Part shown: positions 38,200 through 48,087 of the stretch, in pieces
Position numbering within the stretch: position 1 is the stretch's first letter
Layout of the letters: every line of letters starts with the position of its first letter
Assembly: GCF_003111605.1 (NCBI RefSeq)
Contig: NZ_MZGU01000006.1
Span: 124,001-188,000, forward strand
Length of the DNA: 64,000 nucleotides
DNA from: Methanobrevibacter woesei
GTDB lineage: Archaea; Methanobacteriota; Methanobacteria; Methanobacteriales; Methanobacteriaceae
Direction of reading: 5' to 3'
The notes under the pieces: generated by a model
Databases searched by the model: none
What the model saw: only the letters and a program-made list of their open reading frames with translations
What the model was told of the DNA's origin: nothing
Position numbers and translations under genes: made by a program

Positions 38200-39135
38200 A
38201 TGAAAGCTATAAAAGACCCATTTAATAGGCCAATTATTTCACTAAGAATCACAATTACCAATAGATGTGATGAAAACTGCATTTACTGTCATCATGATGG
38301 AATGGTAAATTCTAAAGATGAAATGACTCCTGAAGAAATTTATAAAATCTGTGAAATTTCCAAAGACCTTGGAATTCAAAGAGTAAGATTATCTGGAGGA
38401 GAACCATTAATTAGAAAAGATATTGTTGAAATAATTGAAAAAATATCTAAATTAAATTTCAGAGATATTTCAATTACAACAAATGGGACAATGCTTGAAA
38501 AATATGCTGAAAAGCTAAAAGATGCAGGTTTAGATAGAGTAAATGTAAGTCTTGACACATTAAATCCTGAAACTTATAAATTCATAACAAAAAGAGATTA
38601 TCTTGACAGAGTAAAGCGCGGAATTGTAAAAGCAGTAGAGGTTGGATTAAACCCTGTAAAAATCAACATGGTCTTAATGAAAGGTATTAATGAAAATGAA
38701 GTAAAAGACATGTTCTATTTCACAAAAGAATATGGTATCGTCCTTCAAGTTATTGAGTTAATGGAAAGTGAAAACTGCGATGACTCTAAATTCAATGCAG
38801 AGTACCATTATGATCTAACTTCATTAGAAGAAGAGTTAACCAAAATAGCTGATGATATAAAAACAAGGGAATTTATGCAGAATCGTAAAAAATACTTCAT
38901 TGATGGTGGAGAAATAGAACTTGTAAAACCAATAGAAAATACCAACTTCTGCAAAAACTGTACAAGACTTAGAATAACACCTGATGGTAAAGTAAAACCA
39001 TGTTTACTTAGAAATGATAATCTTGTTGAACTTTTAAGCTATATGCGTGAAGGTGCAGATGATGAGATACTTAAAAAACAGTACATAAAAGGTATTAATA
39101 ATCGTGAACCTTACACTCATGAAAAAGAAGATTAA
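38200..39135 (+). CDS. moaA: GTP 3',8-cyclase MoaA
   Basis: 311-residue radical-SAM enzyme that starts molybdopterin synthesis from GTP. The N-terminal SAM cluster motif is CDENCIYC (about 23-30), [15 protein letters not shown] is the SAM-binding region, and the second cluster is held by [18 protein letters not shown] near residues 252-269. The C-terminal double glycine seen in bacterial MoaA is not present. It follows mobB by one base and is probably translated from the same message. Confidence 0.95.
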   Translation: MKAIKDPFNRPIISLRITITNRCDENCIYCHHDGMVNSKDEMTPEEIYKICEISKDLGIQRVRLSGGEPLIRKDIVEIIEKISKLNFRDISITTNGTMLEKYAEKLKDAGLDRVNVSLDTLNPETYKFITKRDYLDRVKRGIVKAVEVGLNPVKINMVLMKGINENEVKDMFYFTKEYGIVLQVIELMESENCDDSKFNAEYHYDLTSLEEELTKIADDIKTREFMQNRKKYFIDGGEIELVKPIENTNFCKNCTRLRITPDGKVKPCLLRNDNLVELLSYMREGADDEILKKQYIKGINNREPYTHEKED

Positions 39136-39213
39136 ATCTTATTTTAAAAATAGCTATTTTTTATTATTTTAAAAAAAGTAAAAAAAAGAATAAATAAAGT
39201 TAAAAAACTCTAT

Positions 39214-40425
39214 TTATTTGTGTACATTATCTTTTTTTGGATATTCAGTAAATGGAATTGGCTCACCAGTGTCAAATCCACTCATGTATCCGTATACTTC
39301 TTTTACTTTGTTGTTTACAGTTGCCCAAACTTTTGAAACAGGAATTTCAGATGGACATACTTCAGAACATTGACCACAGTTGGTACATGCATCAACCATA
39401 TGGACCATACGTGTTAAGTGGAAGAATGGTGCTGCAGGAGTGTATCCACCAGGTACCCATTCAGGACCTTCTGCTTCAAGACAGCAGTCTTCACAGAAAC
39501 ATAATGGACATGCTTCACGACAACCATAACATTTCATACATTTGGAGAATTCATCTTGGTATGCATGGAAAACATCAATAATGTCTCCAGTAGTACCTTC
39601 AATATCAGCGGCTTTCTTCTTGGCAGAGTTTTTAAGCATGATATTGTTAATATTTTCCCTTATGGTGATTCCTTTTTCGATTGGTTCTTCAGTGTTAATT
39701 ACGCCAGCTTCAATAACTTTATCAAGTACATCAGCACCTCTTTCACTGAATACTTCAACAAAAGTAGCTTTACCGGCTAAAGGACCAATAACTCCCCAGT
39801 TACCTAATGCTAAGTCAGCATTTGAAGGTATTTTAAGTTCACATCTTTGACAATTTTCTCTTCTACCCATTCCGTCTTCTTCAAGTTCATCAATACTGAT
39901 AGCTTTTTCTTCGCCATCTTTAGTTTCCATGATGAGTTTTCCTTTAGCAATTTCTTCTTTAACGACATCTTTAGGGTCCAATTCATAGACTTCTTCAATC
40001 ATTTTCATGGTTGGAACAGGTGACATGGTTCCACCACAATTTACACCAATCATGATTACATTGTCTTCAATGATTTTACCCTTTTTCATTAATTCTCTCA
40101 TAGTCATTGCATCACAAGGTTTACAAGTGACAGCTATTTTCATGTCACGGCAACCATCAAGGTACTTTGAAACAAATTTAGCTAAGTTTAAGGTACCACA
40201 ATGAATTGAACCTGCAGATTTAATTACATCTTCAGGATCGGTAATAAGGCAAGGTACTGCATCGTAAATGTCAACTCCTTCCTCTACAGCAACAATAGCG
40301 TCAACGATATTGTTTTCTAATAAATATTTCATTATAGTGGTAACAACCCCACCATATTCACCTTTACTTGCAATATCACTATTAGCAGAGTACGCATAAT
40401 ACATATCATCTACATTTACAGCCAT
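39214..40425 (-). CDS. fdhB: F420-dependent formate dehydrogenase subunit beta
   Basis: 403-residue FrhB/FdhB-family subunit with flavin and iron-sulfur sites that passes electrons from formate to coenzyme F420. The N-terminal half has [21 protein letters not shown] and [10 protein letters not shown]; the C-terminal part carries [12 protein letters not shown], an unusual C-x-C-x-x-C-C patch, and [12 protein letters not shown]. It is the last gene of fdhCAB, six bases after fdhA. Confidence 0.96.
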   Translation of the reverse strand: MAVNVDDMYYAYSANSDIASKGEYGGVVTTIMKYLLENNIVDAIVAVEEGVDIYDAVPCLITDPEDVIKSAGSIHCGTLNLAKFVSKYLDGCRDMKIAVTCKPCDAMTMRELMKKGKIIEDNVIMIGVNCGGTMSPVPTMKMIEEVYELDPKDVVKEEIAKGKLIMETKDGEEKAISIDELEEDGMGRRENCQRCELKIPSNADLALGNWGVIGPLAGKATFVEVFSERGADVLDKVIEAGVINTEEPIEKGITIRENINNIMLKNSAKKKAADIEGTTGDIIDVFHAYQDEFSKCMKCYGCREACPLCFCEDCCLEAEGPEWVPGGYTPAAPFFHLTRMVHMVDACTNCGQCSEVCPSEIPVSKVWATVNNKVKEVYGYMSGFDTGEPIPFTEYPKKDNVHK

Positions 40426-40431
40426 TTTTAA

Positions 40432-42489
40432 CTACCCCTCGATTTTCTCTACTTTAATAGCACATGCTTTTAATTCAACCATTTTAGATTTTGGATCGAA
40501 AGAATCAGAATTTGTTAACATGTTTGCAGCACATTCAGAGAAGTGCATAGGAATGTTTACAATTCCTTTCTTAATATCATCAGTTACCCTAGCAGGAATT
40601 TCAATTTCTCCTCTTCTAGAACTTGCTTTAACAATTTCATTATTAAGGATACCTAATTCTTCTGCATCTTCAGTATTTATTTCGATGAATCCAGTTTTAA
40701 CCTCATTATCTAAAGTTTTACATCTTCTAGTCATTGCTGCGTGATAATGGAACAATATCCTAGTAGTTGTTAATAATAATGGGTATTCTTCATCAGGTAC
40801 TTCAACAGGACCTAAGTGTTCGAGAGCTTGGAAAACACCTAAACCATCAGGGTGTGCAAATTTATCTTTGTGCATTAATGGTTGACATGGGTCATCTTCT
40901 GAAGGACATGGCCAGTGAAGTGCTTCAGGAGTGTCTAATCTTTCACGGTTCATACCAGCAAAGATTGGTGCACATTCTCTGATTTCTTCAAAGATTTCTT
41001 CAGCAGATTCATAATGGAATTTTTCTCTTGGAACTCCCATTCTAACTGCAATTTCTTCCATAATCTTCCAATCTAACATTGCACCTTCAGGTGGTTCTTG
41101 AGCTTTGTGTAAACATTGAACTCTTCTTTCACCATTGGTAAAGGTTCCTTCTTGTTCACCCCAACCTGCAGCAGGTAAAACAACATCCGCACATTCTGCA
41201 GTATCAGTCATGAATAATTCTTGAACAATCAACATGTCTAAGTTAGCAAGTGCTTCTTTGGTGTGTTTAATATCTGCATCAGAGAGAACTGGGTCTTCAC
41301 CATGAATATAAAGTACTTTTAAATCTCCTGCATGAGCAGCATTCATCATTTCAACAAGAGTTAAACCTGGTTTTGCAGGTAAGTTAGTTCCATAATATTC
41401 ATTAAACCAATCAGTAGTTTCTTGATCAGCTACTTTTCTGTAACCTACATAGTCACTAGGGAGAGCTCCCATATCACAAGCACCTTGTACGTTGTTTTGT
41501 CCTCTTAATGGATTTACACCAGTACCTTCTTTACCAATGTTACCAGTTAACATTGCTAAGTTAGCACAGGACATTACATTATCAGCACCGTGAGAGTGTT
41601 CGGTAATACCCAAGGAATATACAATAGCTGCTTTTTCTGCTCTTCCATAATCTAATGCAGCGTTAGTAATTTGTTCAACAGTAGCTTCGGTAATTTCAGC
41701 AACTTTTTCAACGTCATATTTCATGACAACTTCTTTCATTTCTTCGAAGCCTTTAGTTCTGTTTTTAATGAATTCGTCATCTTGTAAATCATTATCTAAA
41801 ATGATTTTCATCATACCATTTAATAAAGCTACATCAGTACCTGTTTTAAACTCGATATAGTCATCTGCTAATTTTGCAGTTGGTGTGTATCTTGGATCCG
41901 CAACAATTAATTTAGCACCATTTTGTTTTGCTTGGATTATTTTACGTCCAAATAATGGGTGTGCTTCCATGTTGTTTGAACCAATACAGAATATAACATC
42001 AGCTTCTTTAATACTGTCGAAACCATTTGTCATTGCTCCTGAACCAAAGGTAGTAGCTAAACCAGCAACAGTAGGACCGTGACAAATACGTGCACAATGG
42101 TCTACATTCTGAGTACCACAAGCTACCCTAGCTAGTTTCTGAGTAATATAAATGTTTTCGTTTGGTGAACGAGCACAAGCATAGAATCCTACTTTATTAG
42201 GATCTTCATCAGATACTTCTTTAAGTTTGTTAGCAACTAAATCTAATGCTTCATCCCAAGAAGCTTCCCTGAATTCACCATTTTCTTTTATTAAAGGAGT
42301 AGTTAATCTGTCTTCTCTATTAATAAATTCATAACCAAAGTTTCCTTTTGGACAAACTTTACCCTCATTTACTGGGTGTCTTTTATAAGGTTCTACACCA
42401 ACAATTTTGCCATCTTTTACAACAAAATTAAGTCCACACCCAGTACCACAGTATGGACAGATTGTTGGTACATACTTAATCTCAACCAT
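40432..42489 (-). CDS. fdhA: Formate dehydrogenase subunit alpha (Cys type)
   Basis: 685-residue molybdopterin enzyme that oxidises formate to CO2. The N-terminal cluster is bound by CPYCGTGC (11-18) and CPKGN (46-50). The metal ligand is Cys 136 in [10 protein letters not shown], replacing the selenocysteine of some homologues. Further motifs: [41 protein letters not shown], and the C-terminal dinucleotide-binding barrel. The ATG at 42489 follows GGAGATTGTAAAA; a TTG five codons upstream is less likely. It needs FdhD and molybdopterin, which are encoded nearby. Confidence 0.97.
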   Translation of the reverse strand: MVEIKYVPTICPYCGTGCGLNFVVKDGKIVGVEPYKRHPVNEGKVCPKGNFGYEFINREDRLTTPLIKENGEFREASWDEALDLVANKLKEVSDEDPNKVGFYACARSPNENIYITQKLARVACGTQNVDHCARICHGPTVAGLATTFGSGAMTNGFDSIKEADVIFCIGSNNMEAHPLFGRKIIQAKQNGAKLIVADPRYTPTAKLADDYIEFKTGTDVALLNGMMKIILDNDLQDDEFIKNRTKGFEEMKEVVMKYDVEKVAEITEATVEQITNAALDYGRAEKAAIVYSLGITEHSHGADNVMSCANLAMLTGNIGKEGTGVNPLRGQNNVQGACDMGALPSDYVGYRKVADQETTDWFNEYYGTNLPAKPGLTLVEMMNAAHAGDLKVLYIHGEDPVLSDADIKHTKEALANLDMLIVQELFMTDTAECADVVLPAAGWGEQEGTFTNGERRVQCLHKAQEPPEGAMLDWKIMEEIAVRMGVPREKFHYESAEEIFEEIRECAPIFAGMNRERLDTPEALHWPCPSEDDPCQPLMHKDKFAHPDGLGVFQALEHLGPVEVPDEEYPLLLTTTRILFHYHAAMTRRCKTLDNEVKTGFIEINTEDAEELGILNNEIVKASSRRGEIEIPARVTDDIKKGIVNIPMHFSECAANMLTNSDSFDPKSKMVELKACAIKVEKIEG

Positions 42490-42518
42490 TTTTACAATCT
42501 CCAAATGTTAATTTAAAA

Positions 42519-43310
42519 CTATGACTTTCTCACATAAACAAAGTAATATATACATGCTACGAAAATAGCTCCACCAACAATATTACCTAAAGTTACAGGA
42601 ATAAGGTTGTTGAGGATAATTGTACTCCAAGTTACACCTTCAGCGCCTAAGAACATACCTAATGGTAAGAAGAACATGTTTGCAACACTGTGCTCAAATC
42701 CAATGGTAACGAACGCCATGATTGGGAACCAAATACCGAAAATTTTACCAATAATATCATCAGATGCAAATGCAAGGTAAACAGCTAAACATACAAGCCA
42801 GTTACAACCAATTGCTCTAATGAATGCTTGATCCCATGAAAGACCAATCTTTGTCTCAGCTACTGTCATTGCACCAGCAGAAATTGTAGGGTCTGCAACA
42901 ACACCTCCAAGATATGCTAATACATATGCAACGAATAATGCTCCAACAAAGTTAAAAATCCAACTTACAATCCAGTTTCTAGCAAGACCGCCAATGGATG
43001 CTTCACCGTTTAAACATCCCATGACCATATACATTACATTACCTGTGAATAATTCAGATCCCGCAATTACAACGAGCATCAATCCGACAGGGAACACTGC
43101 ACCAAATGCGAATTTAGATAATCCAACAGGGAATCCTGCTGCAAGCATACCTGCATTAGTAATTTCAGCAAGTAAACCTCCGAATGCAATATATGCTCCT
43201 GCTAAGAAAGAGAGCAAGATTAAATTCACAATAGGTGAATTATTTTTTATTCCGCCTGTTGCTGCAACAGCTTTTGCAGCTTCAGCCGGAGCTTTAAAAG
43301 ATGAACTCAT
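42519..43310 (-). CDS. fdhC: Formate transporter FdhC (FNT family)
   Basis: 263-residue membrane protein of the formate/nitrite transporter family with six hydrophobic helices. Family motifs: [43 protein letters not shown], and [16 protein letters not shown] with the central channel His. It brings formate to FdhAB and heads the fdhCAB operon. Confidence 0.97.
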   Translation of the reverse strand: MSSSFKAPAEAAKAVAATGGIKNNSPIVNLILLSFLAGAYIAFGGLLAEITNAGMLAAGFPVGLSKFAFGAVFPVGLMLVVIAGSELFTGNVMYMVMGCLNGEASIGGLARNWIVSWIFNFVGALFVAYVLAYLGGVVADPTISAGAMTVAETKIGLSWDQAFIRAIGCNWLVCLAVYLAFASDDIIGKIFGIWFPIMAFVTIGFEHSVANMFFLPLGMFLGAEGVTWSTIILNNLIPVTLGNIVGGAIFVACIYYFVYVRKS

Positions 43311-43425
43311 AATTTCAAACCTCTTTATCTTTCCTACATATCAAAAATATAATACATATGAACCCATTATCAGCACTGTTCATTAGTATTATGTAGTTAA
43401 TATTTTTCAATTTATAATAAAAAGA

Positions 43426-43468
43426 CTTTGTTATTAGAATTAAAAAGAAATACTTAAATATAACAAAG
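43426..43468. promoter_or_regulatory. fdhC promoter with 9-base inverted repeat
   Basis: In the 353-base gap between fmdE and fdhC, CTTTGTTAT (43426-43434) and ATAACAAAG (43460-43468) are perfect inverted copies. Between them, on the minus strand, lies TATTTAAGTA, a plausible TATA box for fdhC, about 145 bases from its ATG. The halves would therefore flank the TATA box and start site. In AT-rich DNA a match of this length can arise by chance. The remainder of the gap has no ORF that I can support. Confidence 0.4.
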
Positions 43469-43663
43469 TAATTTTTTTTCTATAATAATTAATCATTATA
43501 GTACAATACATATCGTATAAAAATCGTTTAATTATTAAAAACAAAAATATTAAATAGTAAAATAATAATATAAAACTTCAAAATAATATATTAAAAAAAA
43601 TAAGTGAAATAAAAAAAATAAAAAAATTATTAAATAAAAAGATATGTGAAAAGTTATACGATA

Positions 43664-44236
43664 TTACTCATCAATTACCTCGTAGTAACCGCCTTCAGCA
43701 CATGCCTTACACATCACTTTACCATCCTTTATTACATGATGATTATCAGTGACTTTTTCGCCACAAACTGAACAAACTTCTGTTTTATGAGGATTTCCTG
43801 GAATTTGAGATTCATCAAGCTCCTTAATTTTTACTTTTTGTACATTGAATAGATCTTCAGGAGGGGTTGTCTTAAACCTTTCAATCATGTCTGGAATATC
43901 TTCTTTACATGAAGATTTTTTATTAGCATCAGCATCAGTTATCCTAATAGCTTCGCCCGTATCCATGTTGTAAAAAGTAACTGCAAATTTCCCATAATAC
44001 ATTTGTTTTAAAGATCTTTTACCCATAGAACATTTGGTTACTGCCTGAATAGCATCTGCAGTACATCGTTCATTTTCTAAAAAGACCATTAAGTTTTTAT
44101 GTTTCTGATTTAATTCCATTCCCATTAATTCAAGACCATACATAGCCATTTTAGTTCCAACTGTTACCCCTCCACAAATTTCACCATGGAAGTCACCAGC
44201 TATTTTTAACTGTTCCATATAATCTTCTTCATTCAT
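43664..44236 (-). CDS. FmdE/FwdE-family protein with C-terminal zinc finger
   Basis: 190-residue stand-alone member of the formylmethanofuran dehydrogenase subunit E family. The conserved core is GDFHGEICGGVTVGTKMA (14-31), ENERCTADAIQAVTKCSMGKRSL (54-76) and GKFAVTFYN. A C-terminal treble-clef-like finger has CSVCGEKV...CKACAEGG (about 156-180). FmdE proteins co-purify with some formylmethanofuran dehydrogenases but are not part of the tungsten enzyme core; the exact role is unknown. It lies upstream of fdhC in the same direction, not in the fwd operon. Confidence 0.88.
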   Translation of the reverse strand: MNEEDYMEQLKIAGDFHGEICGGVTVGTKMAMYGLELMGMELNQKHKNLMVFLENERCTADAIQAVTKCSMGKRSLKQMYYGKFAVTFYNMDTGEAIRITDADANKKSSCKEDIPDMIERFKTTPPEDLFNVQKVKIKELDESQIPGNPHKTEVCSVCGEKVTDNHHVIKDGKVMCKACAEGGYYEVIDE

Positions 44237-44406
44237 AATAAAACCTCTTTTTATTATATTATATTAATATTAAATCGAATAATTTACACATCATACACTA
44301 TTAAATAAAAACATTAATACATATCTTTCTTTTTTATTAAATAATTTTAAAAAAAAAATCTTTTCTAATAAAATTTATATACTGCATAAAGAGTATACTT
44401 ATATTG

Positions 44407-44423
44407 TTACACGTAAAGTGTAA
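44407..44423. promoter_or_regulatory. TTACAC-N5-GTGTAA palindrome in the leader of the Ig-repeat gene
   Basis: TTACACGTAAAGTGTAA has perfect six-base arms. It lies 20-30 bases after a TATA-like TTTATATAC (44375-44383), so it would be at or just after the transcription start of the gene that begins at 44476. It may be an operator or a 5' hairpin in the message. Confidence 0.45.
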
Positions 44424-44475
44424 AAAAAATTTTACAGGATGTGAAATTTAAAATATCTTAAAAAATAGTGATAAA

Positions 44476-45483
44476 ATGAAAACTACCAAAAAACTATTAA
44501 TATTTATGGTTTTATTAGTTTCTTTATTATCCATTTCAGCAGTTAGTGCTGCAGATGTAAATGATACAGCTGTAGATGTAGTTGGAGATGAGACAACTGA
44601 TATCCCAACTATCCCAGATGACACAACTGACACACCTGAATCTCCAGTAGAAAATGACACTACTGACATCCCTGTAGAAAACTCTACAGAAGGAGATAAT
44701 GAGACTACTATTACTTCACCAATAGTTACTGAAGATCTTGAGATGTTTTACAAAAATGGAACTAGATACGAAGTGACTATAACTGACAGTAATGGAAATC
44801 CATTAGCTAACCAAACTGTAACCATTACAATCAATGGTATTGATTACACTAGAATTACTAATGAAAACGGTATTGCTAGTTTAGCTATTAATTTAAACCC
44901 TGGAATTTACACTGTAACAGCTACATTTAATGGAACTTCCATTAATTCCACAATAACTGTTTTAAGTACTTTAACTTCAGACAATGTTATTAAATACTAC
45001 AAAAACGGCACCCAATACTATGTGACCGTAGTTGATGGACAAGGAAACCCAATTGCTAACCAAAAAGTATACTTAAACATTAACGGAGTTATCTACGAAA
45101 GAATAACCAACGAAAACGGTACAGCAAAACTAAACATCAACCTCAACCCAGGAAACTACATCATAACAGCTACTTGTGGTAGCTCAGTAACTTCAAATAA
45201 AATCACTGTTAACAAAATGCCAACAAGTGTTAAAGTTACAAACACTACAATTAATAAAAATGGAAGGTTAGAATTTACAGTAACCAGTAACGGTAAACCT
45301 ATAGCTGGAGAAAGAGTATACTTTGTTTACAATGATATTGCATATTATTCAATATCTGATGAAAATAGTGTTGCATCCATTGGAATTGGATTACCTGAAG
45401 GAAAATACACTTTCATGGTAGGTATTATAGATAATATGTTCTATGCAAATGCATTAGTTTATACCACCGTTACTGTACAGTAG
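44476..45483 (+). CDS. Secreted Ig-like repeat (adhesin-like) protein
   Basis: 335 residues. Residues 1-25 form a signal peptide (basic KTTKK, hydrophobic core, SAVSAA cleavage region). Residues 26-82 are an acidic Thr/Pro/Asp-rich stalk. Three Ig-like beta repeats follow at about 83-162, 163-244 and 245-335; the first two share YKNGTxYxVTxxDxxGNPxANQxVxxxINGxxYxRITNENG and are close copies. The protein has many N-x-S/T sites, suited to AglB glycosylation. There is no transmembrane C-terminus or pseudomurein-binding domain that I can see, so it may be released or held by another protein. It resembles the adhesin-like proteins of gut Methanobrevibacter but is small for the class. Confidence 0.85.
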   Translation: MKTTKKLLIFMVLLVSLLSISAVSAADVNDTAVDVVGDETTDIPTIPDDTTDTPESPVENDTTDIPVENSTEGDNETTITSPIVTEDLEMFYKNGTRYEVTITDSNGNPLANQTVTITINGIDYTRITNENGIASLAINLNPGIYTVTATFNGTSINSTITVLSTLTSDNVIKYYKNGTQYYVTVVDGQGNPIANQKVYLNINGVIYERITNENGTAKLNINLNPGNYIITATCGSSVTSNKITVNKMPTSVKVTNTTINKNGRLEFTVTSNGKPIAGERVYFVYNDIAYYSISDENSVASIGIGLPEGKYTFMVGIIDNMFYANALVYTTVTVQ

Positions 45484-45646
45484 AAAATTTAATTTTTCTA
45501 CTTTTCTCTTTTTTTAAATAAAAATAATTATAATTCTAATTTAAAATTAGTCTTTGGCACCTATTCTATATTGATATGAACTACATACCATAAGAATTAT
45601 ATAAATAATTTACTAAAAAATAATAAATTATAAAGGAGGATTTCCC

Positions 45647-46396
45647 TTGAAATTAACAGAAAATATTGATGCAGTAATCTACAAAAATGGAATAAAAGAA
45701 GAGAAAAAGGAAGTTGTTGTAAATGACCAAATAGTTGAAATGATAATTAACAATACAATTACTCGTAGATTTTCTGTTATTTATGACTCTTTAGAAGAAT
45801 TTACTGCAGGTTATCTCCTTGGCGAATCATTAATTGATAATGTAGAAGACATCAAATCAATAGCTATTTCTGATGACATTATTAATGTTCAGGTAAAAAA
45901 AGAAAATGTAGCCGATAAAGAAACAGTTTTATGTTCTGATGCATCTGGTGGACAACGCTGCAAGATAAATGAAGTTAATCCACTCCCCAGTACACTAAAA
46001 GTGACAAAAGAAGAATTAATAGAAAATATGGAAAAATTAAAAGAAAAAGCTGCAATCTGGTCTGCCACTGGAGGAGCACATGTTGCTGCATTAGTTTACG
46101 AAGACAAATTCATTGTAAAAGAAGATGTAAGTAGACATGTTGCAGTTGATAAAGCTATTGGTGCAGGATTACTAGAAGGTGTTGATTTAAGAAAATCATA
46201 TATTATATATAGTGGTAGAATGCCGGCAGATATGGTTATAAAAATAGACAGAGCCCAAATACAAATGCTTGTCTCAAATGCAGCACCTAGTTTATCTGGC
46301 TGTAAAATAGCTAAAGAAGGAAATATCACCCTCGTTGGATTTTTAAGAGGAAACCGTTTTAATATCTATACAAACCCAGAAAGAGTAATATTTTAA
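45647..46396 (+). CDS. fdhD: Formate dehydrogenase accessory sulfurtransferase FdhD
   Basis: 249-residue FdhD, which passes sulfur to the molybdopterin cofactor before it is inserted into FdhA. Recognisable segments: EEFTAGYLLGESLI, IWSATGGAHVAALV, EDVSRHVAVDKAIGA, YIIYSGRMPADMVIK and NAAPSLSGCKIAKEGNITLVGFLRGNRFNIYTN. The CxxC persulfide-carrying loop of E. coli FdhD is replaced by C96-x8-C105 (CSDASGGQRC). The start is TTG at 45647 with an excellent AAGGAGG upstream. It lies 1.4 kb from fmdE on the other strand. Confidence 0.92.
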   Translation: MKLTENIDAVIYKNGIKEEKKEVVVNDQIVEMIINNTITRRFSVIYDSLEEFTAGYLLGESLIDNVEDIKSIAISDDIINVQVKKENVADKETVLCSDASGGQRCKINEVNPLPSTLKVTKEELIENMEKLKEKAAIWSATGGAHVAALVYEDKFIVKEDVSRHVAVDKAIGAGLLEGVDLRKSYIIYSGRMPADMVIKIDRAQIQMLVSNAAPSLSGCKIAKEGNITLVGFLRGNRFNIYTNPERVIF

Positions 46397-46410
46397 AAAA
46401 AAGAAATGAA

Positions 46411-47001
46411 TTATTCAAGCACAGTATGACGTGCTTTTAAATCGCTTTCTGTTTGATGCATAATTTCCATTAATTCAGAAACTAAAGCATCTAAAAATAC
46501 TAAAGTAGTTAATTCAAAAGCAGTTCCTAATGGAGTTAAAGAAGTATAATTACCATGAATTTGACGTTTCATGTAATTTTCATCATCAGCTTCCACTTTA
46601 GTTCTACCTTTAACTAAAAGAACTGTATCTGCTAATTTTCCTAATGTTGATTCAGGGTATGAAGTTAATGCTAAAACTTTAGATCCTCTATTTTTTGCAA
46701 TATTTGCTGCTGAAACAATAGTATTTGTTTCACCAGAACCAGAAATAGCAATTATACAATCATCTTCATAAATAGCTGGAGAAATAGTTTCACCTACAAC
46801 ATATGAACTAATTCCTAAATGCATTAATCTCATTGCAAAAGCTTTAGCAGCTAAACCAGATCTTCCAGCTCCAATAAGGAAAACATTTTTAGAACTTACA
46901 ATAATATCTAAAAATTTGTCAATATCTTCTTCGTTTAAATATTCTTCTGCAGCTCTTATGTTACCAATTATTGCATCAATAGAACTTTTCATCAATTCCA
47001 T
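46411..47001 (-). CDS. hxlB: 6-phospho-3-hexuloisomerase
   Basis: 196-residue SIS-domain isomerase of the ribulose-monophosphate pathway, which in archaea supplies ribulose 5-phosphate from fructose 6-phosphate. The SIS core has NVFLIGAGRSGLAAKAFAMRLMHLG, CIIAISGSGETNTIVSAA, LALTSYPESTLGKLAD, and the C-terminal LTPLGTAFELTTLVFLDALVSELM. The partner synthase (HxlA) is not adjacent. AAGGAT precedes the ATG; the promoter is shared back to back with the ModE-like gene. Confidence 0.94.
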   Translation of the reverse strand: MELMKSSIDAIIGNIRAAEEYLNEEDIDKFLDIIVSSKNVFLIGAGRSGLAAKAFAMRLMHLGISSYVVGETISPAIYEDDCIIAISGSGETNTIVSAANIAKNRGSKVLALTSYPESTLGKLADTVLLVKGRTKVEADDENYMKRQIHGNYTSLTPLGTAFELTTLVFLDALVSELMEIMHQTESDLKARHTVLE

Positions 47002-47034
47002 TTTATCCTTTCCTAATATCCATTAAAATAATTC

Positions 47035-47052
47035 AATATAATTAATTATATT
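47035..47052. promoter_or_regulatory. 18-base perfect palindrome in the hxlB/ModE-like divergent promoter
   Basis: AATATAATTAATTATATT is a perfect 18-base palindrome lying 34 bases from the hxlB start and 22 from the start of the ModE-like gene. It overlaps the position expected for TATA boxes of both genes, so it may be a two-way TATA element, an autoregulatory operator, or only AT-rich chance. Confidence 0.35.
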
Positions 47053-47074
47053 GATATCATATATATTAATATTT

Positions 47075-47944
47075 ATGAAAATCAAAAGCAATGGATTAAT
47101 AAATTTAGAGATTAATGGGAAAATTTATGATTATAAACTGTATGAAAGTTTAAACTCCTTAAATAAGACACAATCTCAACGAAAATCTGCAAAAGAACTT
47201 AACATATCTCATGCAGTTTTCAATAGAAGAATTAAAAAAGCAGAAGAAAAATTAGAATTTAAACTTGTTAATAATAGCTCTTCTGGAAGTGAACTGACCA
47301 AAGAGGGATTAATGCTACTTGAGGAATACCAGAAATATACAAATCAGATATCTCCAACTGACAAAATAACTATTGGAGGAGGACATATTATTTCTGGTCT
47401 TTTAGAATCAATAAAGCAACCTTTTGATTTGTCTGTTTACAGTAGCACAGATATTGATGCATTTGAATTGGGAAAAAGAGGAGTTGTTGATATTCTAGCT
47501 TTAGATGATCCATTGATTGCTTTTGAAAGAGATTTAAACTTTATTCCCATAGCTTTTGATTATCTTGTTTTAGTAGCTAATGAAAACTCAAAAAAAATTA
47601 AAAGTCTAAAAGACATGGAAAATCTAAGGTTTGTATCAGTAAAAGGATCAGCACAAAGGTTGGCATGGGATAGTTTAAAACATTACGATATCCCATTTAC
47701 AATTGTCAGTGAAGTTAACTCCCAATTTGATGCTTTTAAAATGGTTAAAAACTCTGAAAATTTATATAGTTTTCTAAATGCCAGTTTTTTCAAAGGAAAT
47801 CCAATATTACAATATGATACACGTCATGTCATCAGTCTTATTCAAGTAAACGATGAAAAGGAAGAGGTTGAGCAATTCATCAATTATCTTCAGAATGAAG
47901 GGCAAAAAGAAATAGTAAAACAAGGTTTTATGTCAATAAAATAA
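47075..47944 (+). CDS. ModE-like transcription regulator with substrate-binding domain
   Basis: 289 residues from ATG at 47075; an upstream TTG is unlikely because TATA-like DNA lies there and the message appears leaderless. Residues about 15-85 form a ModE/LysR-type winged helix (SLNKTQSQRKSAKELNISHA, then FNRRIKKAEEKL and SGSELTKEGLMLLEEY). Residues about 95-289 resemble a periplasmic-binding-protein-type ligand domain (GGHIISGLLES, DIDAFELGKRGVVDILALDD, FIPIAFDYLVLVAN). The molbindin (TOBE) repeats of E. coli ModE are absent. Given the neighbouring fwd, mob, moa and fdh genes, molybdate or tungstate sensing is a reasonable guess, not shown. Confidence 0.75.
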   Translation: MKIKSNGLINLEINGKIYDYKLYESLNSLNKTQSQRKSAKELNISHAVFNRRIKKAEEKLEFKLVNNSSSGSELTKEGLMLLEEYQKYTNQISPTDKITIGGGHIISGLLESIKQPFDLSVYSSTDIDAFELGKRGVVDILALDDPLIAFERDLNFIPIAFDYLVLVANENSKKIKSLKDMENLRFVSVKGSAQRLAWDSLKHYDIPFTIVSEVNSQFDAFKMVKNSENLYSFLNASFFKGNPILQYDTRHVISLIQVNDEKEEVEQFINYLQNEGQKEIVKQGFMSIK

Positions 47945-48087
47945 TTACTTTTCAAATGCTTTCAGTAATTAATTTAATTATTGACAACAATACTATTATT
48001 AAGAATCAAAATTTTATAAACAATTTCAAAATTTTTAAATAGTGAGAAACATTAAAATAAAAACTGCATTTTTTACAAGGCGATATT

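Noticed and set aside
40432-42489. Selenocysteine in FdhA (and FwdB)
   Set aside because: The metal-ligand position is a plain Cys codon in both, with no in-frame TGA.
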